A program made the position numbers and the translations under genes. From an uncultured Bacillota bacterium (GTDB lineage Bacteria > Bacillota > Clostridia > Oscillospirales > Oscillospiraceae), in assembly GCA_937890735.1 (NCBI GenBank), contig CALACZ010000042.1, positions 1-8,216 on the forward strand: a stretch of 8,216 nucleotides of DNA. Direction: 5' to 3'. The notes below the pieces were generated by a model. The model did no database searches, was not told the origin of the DNA, and saw only the letters and a list, made by a program, of their open reading frames with translations. Positions 1-5,484 of the stretch are shown here, piece after piece; within the stretch, counting starts at the first letter, position 1; the number at the start of each line of letters is the position of its first letter.

Positions 1-209
1 CGGCCAGCATTTCCTCAGCGGGCAAAACGCCCTATGCGCAGCTTGACGTATTCACAGACCTGAGCGGATATGACCGCGTGCTGGTGCGCGGCGCCCAGAT
101 CTTCACCGGCATCCAGACGCTTCAGGACATCCAGCTCACACCCACCGCCCAGCTGCCGGAGCTGTATGACCGCACCGAGGTCATTGACACCCCGGCTCAA
201 GCGCTTTAG
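1..209 (+). CDS. C-terminal fragment of a beta-sandwich-like protein of the peptidoglycan-binding cassette
   Basis: This is an open frame running in from the left edge, with codons starting at base 3 and a TAG stop at 207-209. It supplies the last 68 residues of a truncated gene. The visible part alternates hydrophobic and polar residues and contains YAQLDVF, GYDRVLVRG and TLQDIQLTP. From memory this resembles the end of a carboxypeptidase-regulatory-like (prealbumin-type) beta-sandwich domain, where a 'GY...V.G..' strand pair is followed by a '..L..I.L.P' strand. I did not recognise a named family, and the N-terminus lies outside the window. The stop codon overlaps the ribosome binding site of the next gene, so the two are probably co-transcribed and translationally coupled. 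A structural or spore/wall-associated role is inferred only from that neighbour. No catalytic motif is visible. Confidence 0.6.
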   Translation, partial: ASISSAGKTPYAQLDVFTDLSGYDRVLVRGAQIFTGIQTLQDIQLTPTAQLPELYDRTEVIDTPAQAL

Positions 210-214
210 GAGGG
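208..214 (+). promoter_or_regulatory. Shine-Dalgarno site that fixes the SpoIID-like start
   Basis: AGGAGGG lies 8 nt before the ATG at 223 and overlaps the TAG stop of the upstream frame (207-209). It selects 223 over the in-frame ATG at 70, which lies inside the upstream gene and has no such site. The reading frame from 70 to 222 would also overlap coding sequence. Confidence 0.85.
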
Positions 215-222
215 ATGTGGCT

Positions 223-1422
223 ATGGTCTTTACACCGCCCTACATCCCGGAGACGATCATCGTCCACCTCGGCGCACCGGACAGCGACGCCGTCAATATC
301 ACCATCGCGTTTGCGGACTATGTAAAAAACGTCGTATCCAGCGAAATATACCCCACCTGGGGCATTTCTGCCCTGCGGGCGAACATCTTCGCCATCGTGT
401 CCTATGCGCTCAACCGCGTCTACACCGAGTATTACCGCAGCCGGGGCTATGACTTTGACATCACCAACACCACCGCCTACGACCAGCGGTTCATCAACGG
501 GCGCAGCGTCTATGAAAATATTTCCGAGCTGGTTGACGAGCTGTTTAACGACTACATCCGCCGCAAGGGCTTTTTTGAGCCGCTGGCGGCAAAATTCTGC
601 AACGGTACGACCTCGACCTGCGAGGGTCTGAGCCAATGGGGCTCACAGGAGCTGGCGCAGGCGGGTGCAAACAGTGTGGAGATCCTGCGCAATTACTACG
701 GCGACAATGTGGAGCTGGTCGTGAACGCGCCCGTCCAGACCGCCTCGGAGTCTTATCCCGGCACGCCGCTGCGCGTCGGCTCGGTCGGTCCATATGTAGG
801 CTATTTGCAGACTGCGCTCAACCGCATCTCACAGAACTACCCGGCCATCCCCAAGATCCCCGTCAGCAACCTCTTCGGTGAGGCGATGCTGAACGCCGTC
901 CGCGCGTTTCAGTCCATCTTTTCCCTCACGGTAGACGGCGTGGTCGGACGCGCGACGTGGTATCAGATCGTGCGCATTTACGTCGCCATTCTGAATCTGG
1001 CAGAGCTGCAATCGGAGGGCCTGCGCTACACGGTGGCAAGCTTCGAGTATTCCGGCGAGCTTACCCTCGGCGATCGCGGCGATGCCGTGAATGTTCTGCA
1101 ATATCTGCTGCGCGTCATCGGGCAATTCGTGCAGCAGCTTCCCGCCGTTGAGCAGACGGGCGTTTACGACGAAGCGACGCGGCAGGCAGTCGCCGCCTTC
1201 CAGAGCTATGACGGTCAGGAGGCGAGCGGCAGCGTTACCGAGCAGACCTGGAACGCGCTCTACCGCCAGTATGCCTCCATAGAGGAGGTCATTTTTTCCA
1301 GCGACGCACTGTTTCCAAACGGCGCGGACGCAGAGGCGTCCTATGCCGACACCACGCGCTTCGTCCAATTCCCCGGGCAAACGCTCGAAACCGGCGCACA
1401 GGATCAGGAGGGAATGGCATGA
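223..1422 (+). CDS. SpoIID-like protein with two C-terminal peptidoglycan-binding domains
   Basis: This 399-aa protein has three parts. Residues about 10-165 resemble the SpoIID/LytB amidase-enhancer fold. 'NVVSSEIYPTW' (36-46) corresponds to the SpoIID 'VVPSEMPASW' segment with its catalytic Glu (here Glu41), followed by 'ALRANIFAIVSYAL' matching 'ALKAQAVAARTYAL'. 'GLSQWGSQELAQAG' (135-148) matches the 'GMSQYGA..MA..G' motif, followed by a typical 'SVEILRNYYG'. Residues about 183-250 and 282-347 are PG_binding_1 repeats, with DGVVGRATW and GVYDEATRQAVAAFQ as signatures. SpoIID is a lytic transglycosylase acting on peptidoglycan during engulfment, so a wall or spore-cortex role is inferred. 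No signal peptide or membrane helix is visible, unlike classical SpoIID. The usual GHGV before GMSQ is replaced by STCE. The only two cysteines (126 and 133) flank this site. It is coupled to the next gene by an ATGA overlap. Databases probably call it a peptidoglycan-binding or spore cortex-lytic-like protein. Catalytic activity is unproven. Confidence 0.88.
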   Translation: MVFTPPYIPETIIVHLGAPDSDAVNITIAFADYVKNVVSSEIYPTWGISALRANIFAIVSYALNRVYTEYYRSRGYDFDITNTTAYDQRFINGRSVYENISELVDELFNDYIRRKGFFEPLAAKFCNGTTSTCEGLSQWGSQELAQAGANSVEILRNYYGDNVELVVNAPVQTASESYPGTPLRVGSVGPYVGYLQTALNRISQNYPAIPKIPVSNLFGEAMLNAVRAFQSIFSLTVDGVVGRATWYQIVRIYVAILNLAELQSEGLRYTVASFEYSGELTLGDRGDAVNVLQYLLRVIGQFVQQLPAVEQTGVYDEATRQAVAAFQSYDGQEASGSVTEQTWNALYRQYASIEEVIFSSDALFPNGADAEASYADTTRFVQFPGQTLETGAQDQEGMA

Positions 1423-1952
1423 GACAGGAAGGTATGTTCATCGGCGCGCCCATTTTCAGCCTGCAAACCATGCTGGCGCTGCTTGCCCGCGCCGAGCCGG
1501 GTATCCCCACCGTCACGCCCGACGGGATCTATGGCGAGCGGACTGCCCGCAGCGTCTCTGCGTTTCAGCGCTTGCGCGATCTGCCGCAGACCGGGCGGAC
1601 GGATCATACAACGTGGCTGCATATCGTAAACGCCTATCACAATGCGCTGCCGTCCTACGCGCCCGCCTCGGCGCTTAATATCGTCTGGCAGCCGGAGCAG
1701 GTCATCGCCCCCGGCGAGCAAAATACGCACCTGTTCCCCATCCAGTCGATGCTCGTCGCCATCCGGCAGACCTTCCCCGCCATGCCGCGCCTTGCCGTCA
1801 CGGGCGTGCACGACGCACCGTCCGTCGCCGCCGTGCGCTGGCTGCAGCAAAAAAGCGATCTGCCCATAAACGGTTCGATCTGCCAGCTCGACTGGACGTA
1901 TCTCACGCGATTGTACCGCCTCGTCGCCGGGAGCGGCACAAATCCGTTGTGA
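1419..1952 (+). CDS. Small protein made of two peptidoglycan-binding repeats
   Basis: The protein has 177 aa and its ATG overlaps the preceding TGA (ATGA, 1419-1422). It has its own AGGAGGG at 1406-1412, 6 nt upstream. Residues about 10-73 form a PG_binding_1-type three-helix repeat: 'IFSLQTMLALLA', 'DGIYGERTARSVSAFQ', 'TGRTDHTTWLHIV'. Residues about 105-168 form a second, more divergent one: 'LFPIQSMLVAI', 'TGVHDAPSVAAVRWLQ', 'LDWTYLTRLY'. There is no catalytic domain, signal peptide or transmembrane segment. It looks like the C-terminal half of the upstream protein as a stand-alone unit, which suggests duplication and splitting. A likely role is a non-catalytic wall- or cortex-binding partner of the SpoIID-like protein, inferred from fold and coupling only. 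Its last codon and stop overlap the -35 element of the next promoter. Confidence 0.85.
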   Translation: MRQEGMFIGAPIFSLQTMLALLARAEPGIPTVTPDGIYGERTARSVSAFQRLRDLPQTGRTDHTTWLHIVNAYHNALPSYAPASALNIVWQPEQVIAPGEQNTHLFPIQSMLVAIRQTFPAMPRLAVTGVHDAPSVAAVRWLQQKSDLPINGSICQLDWTYLTRLYRLVAGSGTNPL

Positions 1953-1975
1953 AATCGCCGGAGATCTGGTATACT
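1947..1975 (+). promoter_or_regulatory. Sigma-A-type promoter of the acetate kinase gene
   Basis: TTGTGA (1947-1952) is followed by a 17-bp spacer and TATACT (1970-1975), with an extended -10 TGG directly before the -10. The -35 hexamer includes the TGA stop of the preceding gene (1950-1952). Transcription would start near 1982, leaving about a 30-nt leader before the ATG at 2012. The kinase can therefore be expressed independently of the peptidoglycan cassette. Confidence 0.7.
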
Positions 1976-1995
1976 AAGCGCAAGAATGCACACAA

Positions 1996-2002
1996 AGGAA
2001 GG
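1996..2002 (+). promoter_or_regulatory. Ribosome binding site of the acetate kinase gene
   Basis: AGGAAGG lies 9 nt before the ATG at 2012. It decides against the in-frame ATG at 1949, which sits within the promoter and the end of the previous gene and would add 21 unconserved residues. Confidence 0.7.
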
Positions 2003-2011
2003 AACGACCGT

Positions 2012-3205
2012 ATGAAAATTCTCATCTGCAACGTCGGCAGTACCTCGCTCAAATATCAGCTTTTCGACTTTTCGCGCGGCGAGCGCGTGCTCGCCTCCGG
2101 CGGCGCGGAGCGCGTCGGGCAGGCGGTCGGACGCTTTTACGCCAAGGACCACACGAGCGGTGACGAGCTGTCCGAGTCCGCCGCCTTCCCTACCCACCGC
2201 GAGGCGATCGAGCGAATGCTCGCGCAGCTCCTCGGCGGGGCGCTGGCGGCGCTCTCCGAGCTGTCCTGCGTCGGCTTCAAGGTCGTGCACGCGCGCGGCG
2301 TGTCGGGCGTACAGGTCCTCACCGAGGATGTGCTGCAAAAAATGGCGGCGTTCAACGCCGTCGCCCCGGCACACAACCCGCCCTATATCGCCGCCATCCG
2401 CCAGTTCCGCGAGCTGCTGCCCGATACGCCTCTCATCGGCGCGTTCGAGACGGCGTTCCACCAGACCATGCCGCCCGAGGCGAGCCTGTATTCCATTCCC
2501 ATCGAGCTTTCGCGCAAATATGACATCCGCCGCTACGGCTTTCACGGCGCGTCGCACGAGTATATGTCCGCGTGGGTCGCTGACGCGCTCGACCGCACGG
2601 ACCTCAAGCTCGTGAGCTGCCACCTTGGCGGCAGCGGCAGCCTCTGCGCCGTCAAAAACGGGCAGAGCATCGACACATCCATGGGCATTTCGCTCCAGTG
2701 CGGCGTGATGCAGAACAACCGCTGCGGCGATATTGACCCGTATGTCATCTTTTATCTTGCCGAAGAATGCGGCATGAGCCTGCCGGAGATCAAGACCATG
2801 CTGCAAACGAAGAGCGGCTTTCTCGGCATGAGCGGCGTCTCCGGCGACCTGCGCGACGTGGAGCAGGCGGCGGAGGCGGGCAATGACGACGCGCTGAACG
2901 CCATTTTGCACTATGCCTACAGCATCAAAAAATACATCGGCTCTTACGCCGCCGCCATGGGTGGGCTGGACGCCATCGTCTTTGGCGGCGGCATCGGACG
3001 CCACAGCCCCACCATCCGCGCGCTGGCGCTGAGCGGTCTGGAGTTCCTCGGCGTGCGCCTCGACGGCGAAAAGAACCGCCACGCCGTCACCGGCAGCGAT
3101 ATTTCCATAGAGGACGCCCCCGTGCGTGTGATCGTGTTGGATACGAACGAGGAGGTCGTGGTTGCCAGGAAGGCGAAGGAGCTGCTGGAAGCGGATAACG
3201 CATGA
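2012..3205 (+). CDS. ackA: Divergent acetate kinase family protein (acetate/propionate kinase type)
   Basis: The protein has 397 aa, the usual AckA length. It would catalyse the reversible carboxylate + ATP to acyl phosphate + ADP reaction in the cytoplasm, normally the ATP-yielding end of fermentation. Visible ASKHA-kinase motifs are N7, S10, S12 and K14 in 'NVGSTSLKY', 'AFETAFHQTMP' (144-154), 'RRYGFHGASH' (173-182), 'SCHLGGSGS' (202-210), 'NNRCGDIDP' (235-243), 'FGGGIGRHSP' (324-333) and 'TNEEVVVAR' (378-386). Several canonical residues differ: the substrate Arg of 'HRVVHGG' is Lys90 in 'GFKVVHARG', the catalytic Asp of 'FDTAFH' is Glu146, the Asn of 'HLGNG' is Gly207, and 'AGIGEN' is GGIGRH. 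Catalytic Arg237 and His178 are kept. The start is supported by its ribosome binding site and by N7 falling at the canonical position. No phosphotransacetylase gene is adjacent. The family is certain, but acetate as the substrate is less so. Confidence 0.92.
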   Translation: MKILICNVGSTSLKYQLFDFSRGERVLASGGAERVGQAVGRFYAKDHTSGDELSESAAFPTHREAIERMLAQLLGGALAALSELSCVGFKVVHARGVSGVQVLTEDVLQKMAAFNAVAPAHNPPYIAAIRQFRELLPDTPLIGAFETAFHQTMPPEASLYSIPIELSRKYDIRRYGFHGASHEYMSAWVADALDRTDLKLVSCHLGGSGSLCAVKNGQSIDTSMGISLQCGVMQNNRCGDIDPYVIFYLAEECGMSLPEIKTMLQTKSGFLGMSGVSGDLRDVEQAAEAGNDDALNAILHYAYSIKKYIGSYAAAMGGLDAIVFGGGIGRHSPTIRALALSGLEFLGVRLDGEKNRHAVTGSDISIEDAPVRVIVLDTNEEVVVARKAKELLEADNA

Positions 3206-3220
3206 TCTGGCAATCATGCC

Positions 3221-3249
3221 GTAGGGGAGGGGCTCTGCCCCTCCCCTGC
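3221..3249. repeat. GC-rich perfect hairpin after the acetate kinase gene
   Basis: AGGGGAGGGGC (3223-3233) and GCCCCTCCCCT (3237-3247) form an 11-bp perfect stem around TCT. A G-U and a G-C pair extend it to 3221-3249. It starts 15 nt after the stop codon but is followed by GGTACAATG rather than a T-run, so it is a poor intrinsic terminator. From memory, 'GTAGGGG...CCCC' palindromes are a common dispersed repeat in Oscillospirales. It may still protect the mRNA 3' end. Confidence 0.7.
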
Positions 3250-3296
3250 GGTACAATGTTGCGAATATGGCGCACCAATGCGGAATAGATAGCACC

Positions 3297-3437
3297 AAAG
3301 CCTCCCCTTGGTGACCAAGGTAGCGAAGCGGCGGCGTGGTGCTGAATGACAGCCCGGTGGGCTGTCAGACCCACGCCGTGACCGAGCCGCAGCGAGACGG
3401 TGGCACGGCGAAGCCGTGACGGAAGGGATGAGAAGGT
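3297..3437 (+). repeat. Palindromic repeat, copy A, interrupted by a nested hairpin insertion
   Basis: The copy starts with hairpin 1, CCTTGGT-G-ACCAAGG (3306-3320). It ends with hairpin 2, CACGGC-GAA-GCCGTG (3404-3418), and the tail GAAGGGATGAGAAGGT (3422-3437). In copies B and C the two hairpins are adjacent or a base or two apart. Here about 80 bp (from about 3321 to 3400) separate them and hold a further nested stem-loop. No credible protein is encoded. The unit resembles the bipartite palindromic repeats I recall from Faecalibacterium-like genomes. Confidence 0.7.
3331..3379. repeat. Nested double stem-loop inside repeat copy A
   Basis: The inner arms TGACAGCCC (3347-3355) and GGGCTGTCA (3359-3367) pair perfectly over 9 bp around GGT. 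The outer arms GCGGCGTGG (3331-3339) and CCACGCCGT (3371-3379) pair over 9 bp including one G-U. The structure lies exactly between the two conserved hairpins of copy A, which suggests an element inserted into an element. Confidence 0.65.
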
Positions 3438-3480
3438 GTACGTTTTGCCGCACCACCGGGTGGCGCTCTGCAAACCTGCG

Positions 3481-3544
3481 ACGTTCTGATCCCTTCAGTC
3501 AGCCTTCGGCTGACAGCTTCCCTTGGTCACCAAGGGAAGCCTTG
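3481..3544 (-). repeat. Palindromic repeat, copy B (inverted relative to copy A)
   Basis: Read on the - strand, hairpin 1 has 12-bp perfect arms, GCTTCCCTTGGT and ACCAAGGGAAGC, around one base (3516-3540). Hairpin 2 is GTCAGCC-GAA-GGCTGAC (3498-3514), and the tail is GAAGGGATCAGAACGT (3481-3496). The outer 24 nt (3521-3544) match the inverted outer 24 nt of copy A (3297-3320) at 21 positions, and the tails match at 14 of 16. Copies A and B therefore face each other tail to tail with 43 bp between them. Confidence 0.75.
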
Positions 3545-3581
3545 GACTTTTGCAAATCCGGCAAATTTGTGCGCACCCATG

Positions 3582-3614
3582 CCTTCCCCTCGGGGAAGGT
3601 GGCGCGAAGCGCCA
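3582..3614 (+). repeat. Palindromic repeat, copy C
   Basis: Hairpin 1 is CCTTCCCC-TC-GGGGAAGG (3582-3599). Hairpin 2, TGGCGC-GAA-GCGCCA (3600-3614), follows with no gap. This is the same order and the same GAA loop as copies A and B, but both stems have different sequences. The downstream tail is not clearly conserved (GCTATCCCTACCC). Confidence 0.7.
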
Positions 3615-3631
3615 GCTATCCCTACCCTCTT

Positions 3632-3666
3632 TGCCCCTTCGGGGCATTTCCCCCTGATAGGGGGAA
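3632..3666. repeat. Two consecutive C-rich hairpins
   Basis: TGCCCC-TTC-GGGGCA (3632-3646) is followed at once by TTCCCCCT-GAT-AGGGGGAA (3648-3666). Each stem is perfect (6 and 8 bp). They extend the structured patch after copy C and leave no room for a plausible gene. The stretch from 3667 to 3737 shows nothing else recognisable. Confidence 0.6.
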
Positions 3667-3737
3667 TCGACCCCCAGGGGAAGCCATTTGGATTGTGCAA
3701 ATCACCGCTGCCGCAGAGAAATGCCAAATTATTCATT

Positions 3738-3771
3738 AAAACGCCCGCAGGCTTGTGCCTGCGGGCGTTTT
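3738..3771. terminator. Bidirectional intrinsic terminator between convergent units
   Basis: AAAACGCCCGCAGGC (3738-3752) pairs perfectly over 15 bp with GCCTGCGGGCGTTTT (3757-3771) around TTGT. On the - strand it ends in TTTTAATGAATAAT just 2 nt after the mreB stop codon. On the + strand it ends in TTTTCCTTATT. It therefore serves the - strand operon and can also stop transcripts from the acetate kinase side. Confidence 0.9.
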
Positions 3772-3773
3772 CC

Positions 3774-4808
3774 TTATTCCTTCATCAGCTTGCGGCGGGC
3801 GATGTTGATCGTGCCCTCCTGCATAGAGTTGATCCATTGCAGGCTCTTGCCGCAGCCGTAGGCGACGCACGAATCGGCGTCGTCCGCGATGGAGCAGGCG
3901 ATGTCCGTCCGCTCCTCGATCAGCCGGTCAAAGCCATACAGCAGGCTGCCGCCGCCGGTCATCACAATGCCGTTCTGCGCAATGTCCGCCACCAGCTCCG
4001 GCGCGCTGCTCTCCAGCACCGCCAGCACCTCGTCCACGATCTGCCGCGCGGGGCGCTTGTACGCCTCCATCAGCTCGCTCGACGAGATCATCTGCTCCTT
4101 CGGAAGCCCCGTTTTGAGGTCGCGCCCCTTCACGAGCATACTCGTCTCCTCCGGGCGCTCGCTGACGCAGCCGATGGTCATTTTCACCGTCTCGGCGGTG
4201 TTCTGCCCCACCAGCAGCCCGTAGCGCTTGCGCAAAAAAGCGATCGTCGCCTCGTCAAACGTGTCGCCCGCGATCTTAATGGACGACGAATTAGAGATGC
4301 CGTTCAGGCTCAGCACGGCAATATCCGTCGTGCCGCCGCCGATGTCCACCACCATGTGCCCGTCCGGTCCGCTGATCGACAGCTTCGCGCCCAGCGCCGC
4401 CGCGAACGGCTCTTCGATGAGGTACACGCGCCGCGCGCCGGCTTCCATCGTCGCCTGAATGACCGCGCGCTCCTCGACCTCGGTCACGCCGCTCGGCACG
4501 CTCACGATCACGCGGGGCTTGACCAGCGAAAAGCCGCCGATCTTTTTGAGGAACTGCTCCAGCATTTTCTCCGTCATCTCATAGTCGGAGATCACGCCGT
4601 CGCGCAGCGGGCGCACCGCCACGATGTTGCCCGGCGTTCTGCCCAGCATATTGCGCGCCGCCGCGCCCACCTGCAAGACCTTACCCGTATTTTTATCCAC
4701 AGCCACGACCGACGGCTCGCGCAGCACGATGCCCTTGCCCTGCTCATACAGCAGGATATTCGCCGTCCCGAGGTCGATGCCAATATCTCTGGATAGTTTG
4801 ATCTTCAT
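3774..4808 (-). CDS. mreB: MreB/Mbl-family bacterial actin, rod shape-determining protein
   Basis: The 344-aa protein is an ATP-dependent actin homologue that polymerises at the inner membrane and guides lateral-wall synthesis. Motifs in order are phosphate-1 'DIGIDLGTANILLY' (8-21), 'EPSVVAVD' (31-38), 'RPLRDGVISDYEMTEKML' (66-83), 'VIVSVPSGVTEVEERAV' (100-116), 'YLIEEPFAAALG' (129-140), phosphate-2 'VVDIGGGTTDIAVL' (153-166) and the adenosine motif 'GIVMTGGGSLLYG' (280-292). Length and order are typical. The C-terminal third is less canonical: 'DDADSCVAYGCGKSL' replaces the common 'EDPLTCVALGTG', and the tail GTINIARRKLMKE is extended. The start at 4808 is chosen because it gives the family N-terminus, whereas the longer frame from 4907 runs into comF. 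It lies 7 nt downstream of the comF stop and is the last gene before the terminator. No mreC or mreD is nearby, so it may be an Mbl/MreBH-like paralogue. Confidence 0.92.
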   Translation of the reverse strand: MKIKLSRDIGIDLGTANILLYEQGKGIVLREPSVVAVDKNTGKVLQVGAAARNMLGRTPGNIVAVRPLRDGVISDYEMTEKMLEQFLKKIGGFSLVKPRVIVSVPSGVTEVEERAVIQATMEAGARRVYLIEEPFAAALGAKLSISGPDGHMVVDIGGGTTDIAVLSLNGISNSSSIKIAGDTFDEATIAFLRKRYGLLVGQNTAETVKMTIGCVSERPEETSMLVKGRDLKTGLPKEQMISSSELMEAYKRPARQIVDEVLAVLESSAPELVADIAQNGIVMTGGGSLLYGFDRLIEERTDIACSIADDADSCVAYGCGKSLQWINSMQEGTINIARRKLMKE

Positions 4809-4815
4809 CGCATTG

Positions 4816-4823
4816 TCACCTTT
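4816..4823 (-). promoter_or_regulatory. Ribosome binding site of mreB inside the comF stop
   Basis: On the - strand AAAGGTGA precedes the ATG at 4808 by 7 nt and contains the TGA stop of comF (4816-4818). This supports translational coupling and the 4808 start. Confidence 0.65.
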
Positions 4824-5484
4824 CTTTATCGCTGCGCGCCGCCGCCAGCACGGCGCAGACGACCGATTCCGCGCCCGCCGTGCGCAGCACCCGGCTGCAT
4901 TCGGCAAGCGTTGCGCCCGTCGTTACAATATCGTCGATCAGCAAAATTCGCCGCCCCGCGACCTTGGCGGGATCGACCACGCTATATGCGCCCGAGGCGT
5001 TCGCCGCGCGCATGGACGCGTCGTTCAGCTCCGACTGCCGTTTTGTGTGCCGCGTTTTTTGCAGCAACCGCTCCACCGGCAGACCCAGCTCGCGCGCGAT
5101 CGCCATGCACAGACACTCTGACTGATCAAAGCCGCGCTCACGCAGGCGCTGGCGGCTGACCGGCGCATAGGTGATGCAGTCATAGCGCCCCTCCAGCTTG
5201 TCGCGGATGGTCACGCACATCCATTTGCCGAACTGATCGGCGTAAAAATCATGGTTCTGAAATTTGTAGCGTAAAAACGCCTCGCGCAGGTCCTTCTCGT
5301 AGAAAAACGTCGCCACGCACCGCTGCGCGTATTTGACCTGCGGGTCTGCGCCCTCGTAATCGGGCAGCAGATCGAGGCACGCGCGGCAGACCGGCTTTTC
5401 CTTCGGCTCGATGAACCGCTGGCAGATGATGCAGCGCGGCGGATAAATGAGATCGAGCAGCGCCTCAAAAACCTTTTTCAGCAT
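4816..5484 (-). CDS. comF: ComF-family protein: zinc ribbon plus phosphoribosyltransferase domain
   Basis: The 222-aa protein has the full usual ComFC length. An N-terminal zinc ribbon uses C18-x2-C21 and C33-x2-C36. 'YAPVSRQRLRERGFDQS' (106-122) is the hallmark ComF segment. The PRPP-loop 'ILLIDDIVTTGATL' (180-193) marks a type I phosphoribosyltransferase fold. In Bacillus, ComFC is needed for natural transformation, probably at the step handling single-stranded DNA with ComFA. Relatives occur widely in non-competent species, so a transformation role here is inference, and no ComFA or com pilus gene is in the window. The start ATG (5484) overlaps the recD2 stop by 7 nt (ATGCTGA). Only a weak GGAAAAG-like ribosome binding site precedes it, which fits coupling to recD2. 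MreB follows 7 nt after the stop. Confidence 0.92.
   Translation of the reverse strand: MLKKVFEALLDLIYPPRCIICQRFIEPKEKPVCRACLDLLPDYEGADPQVKYAQRCVATFFYEKDLREAFLRYKFQNHDFYADQFGKWMCVTIRDKLEGRYDCITYAPVSRQRLRERGFDQSECLCMAIARELGLPVERLLQKTRHTKRQSELNDASMRAANASGAYSVVDPAKVAGRRILLIDDIVTTGATLAECSRVLRTAGAESVVCAVLAAARSDKER

Noticed and set aside
70..222. Extended N-terminus of the SpoIID-like gene starting at 70
   Set aside because: It overlaps the upstream coding frame, has no ribosome binding site, and is rich in Arg/Ser/Pro. The ATG at 223 has a clear AGGAGGG.
3221..3249. Intrinsic terminator of the acetate kinase gene
   Set aside because: The hairpin is strong but lacks a downstream T-run. The terminator at 3738-3771 fits better.
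1655..3298. A 547-codon open frame on the - strand, antisense to the acetate kinase gene
   Set aside because: It is a GC-rich shadow frame. The + strand frame has full kinase motifs, a ribosome binding site and a promoter, while the antisense product shows low-complexity H/R/A/V composition and no recognisable domain.
3297..3666. CRISPR array
   Set aside because: The repeats are few, inverted, palindromic and unevenly spaced, with no spacer-repeat regularity and no cas genes.
3416..3739. A 107-codon open frame within the repeat patch
   Set aside because: It consists of repeat copies and hairpins read as protein, has no ribosome binding site, and is of the kind often mis-annotated in such repeats.
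3567..4796. A 409-codon open frame on the + strand, antisense to mreB
   Set aside because: It begins inside the repeat patch and crosses the terminator. The product is a His/Arg/Ala/Leu-rich shadow of mreB.
4809..4907. Extended N-terminus of the MreB frame
   Set aside because: It lies inside comF, and the family N-terminus (DIGIDLGTAN near residue 10) fits a start at 4808.
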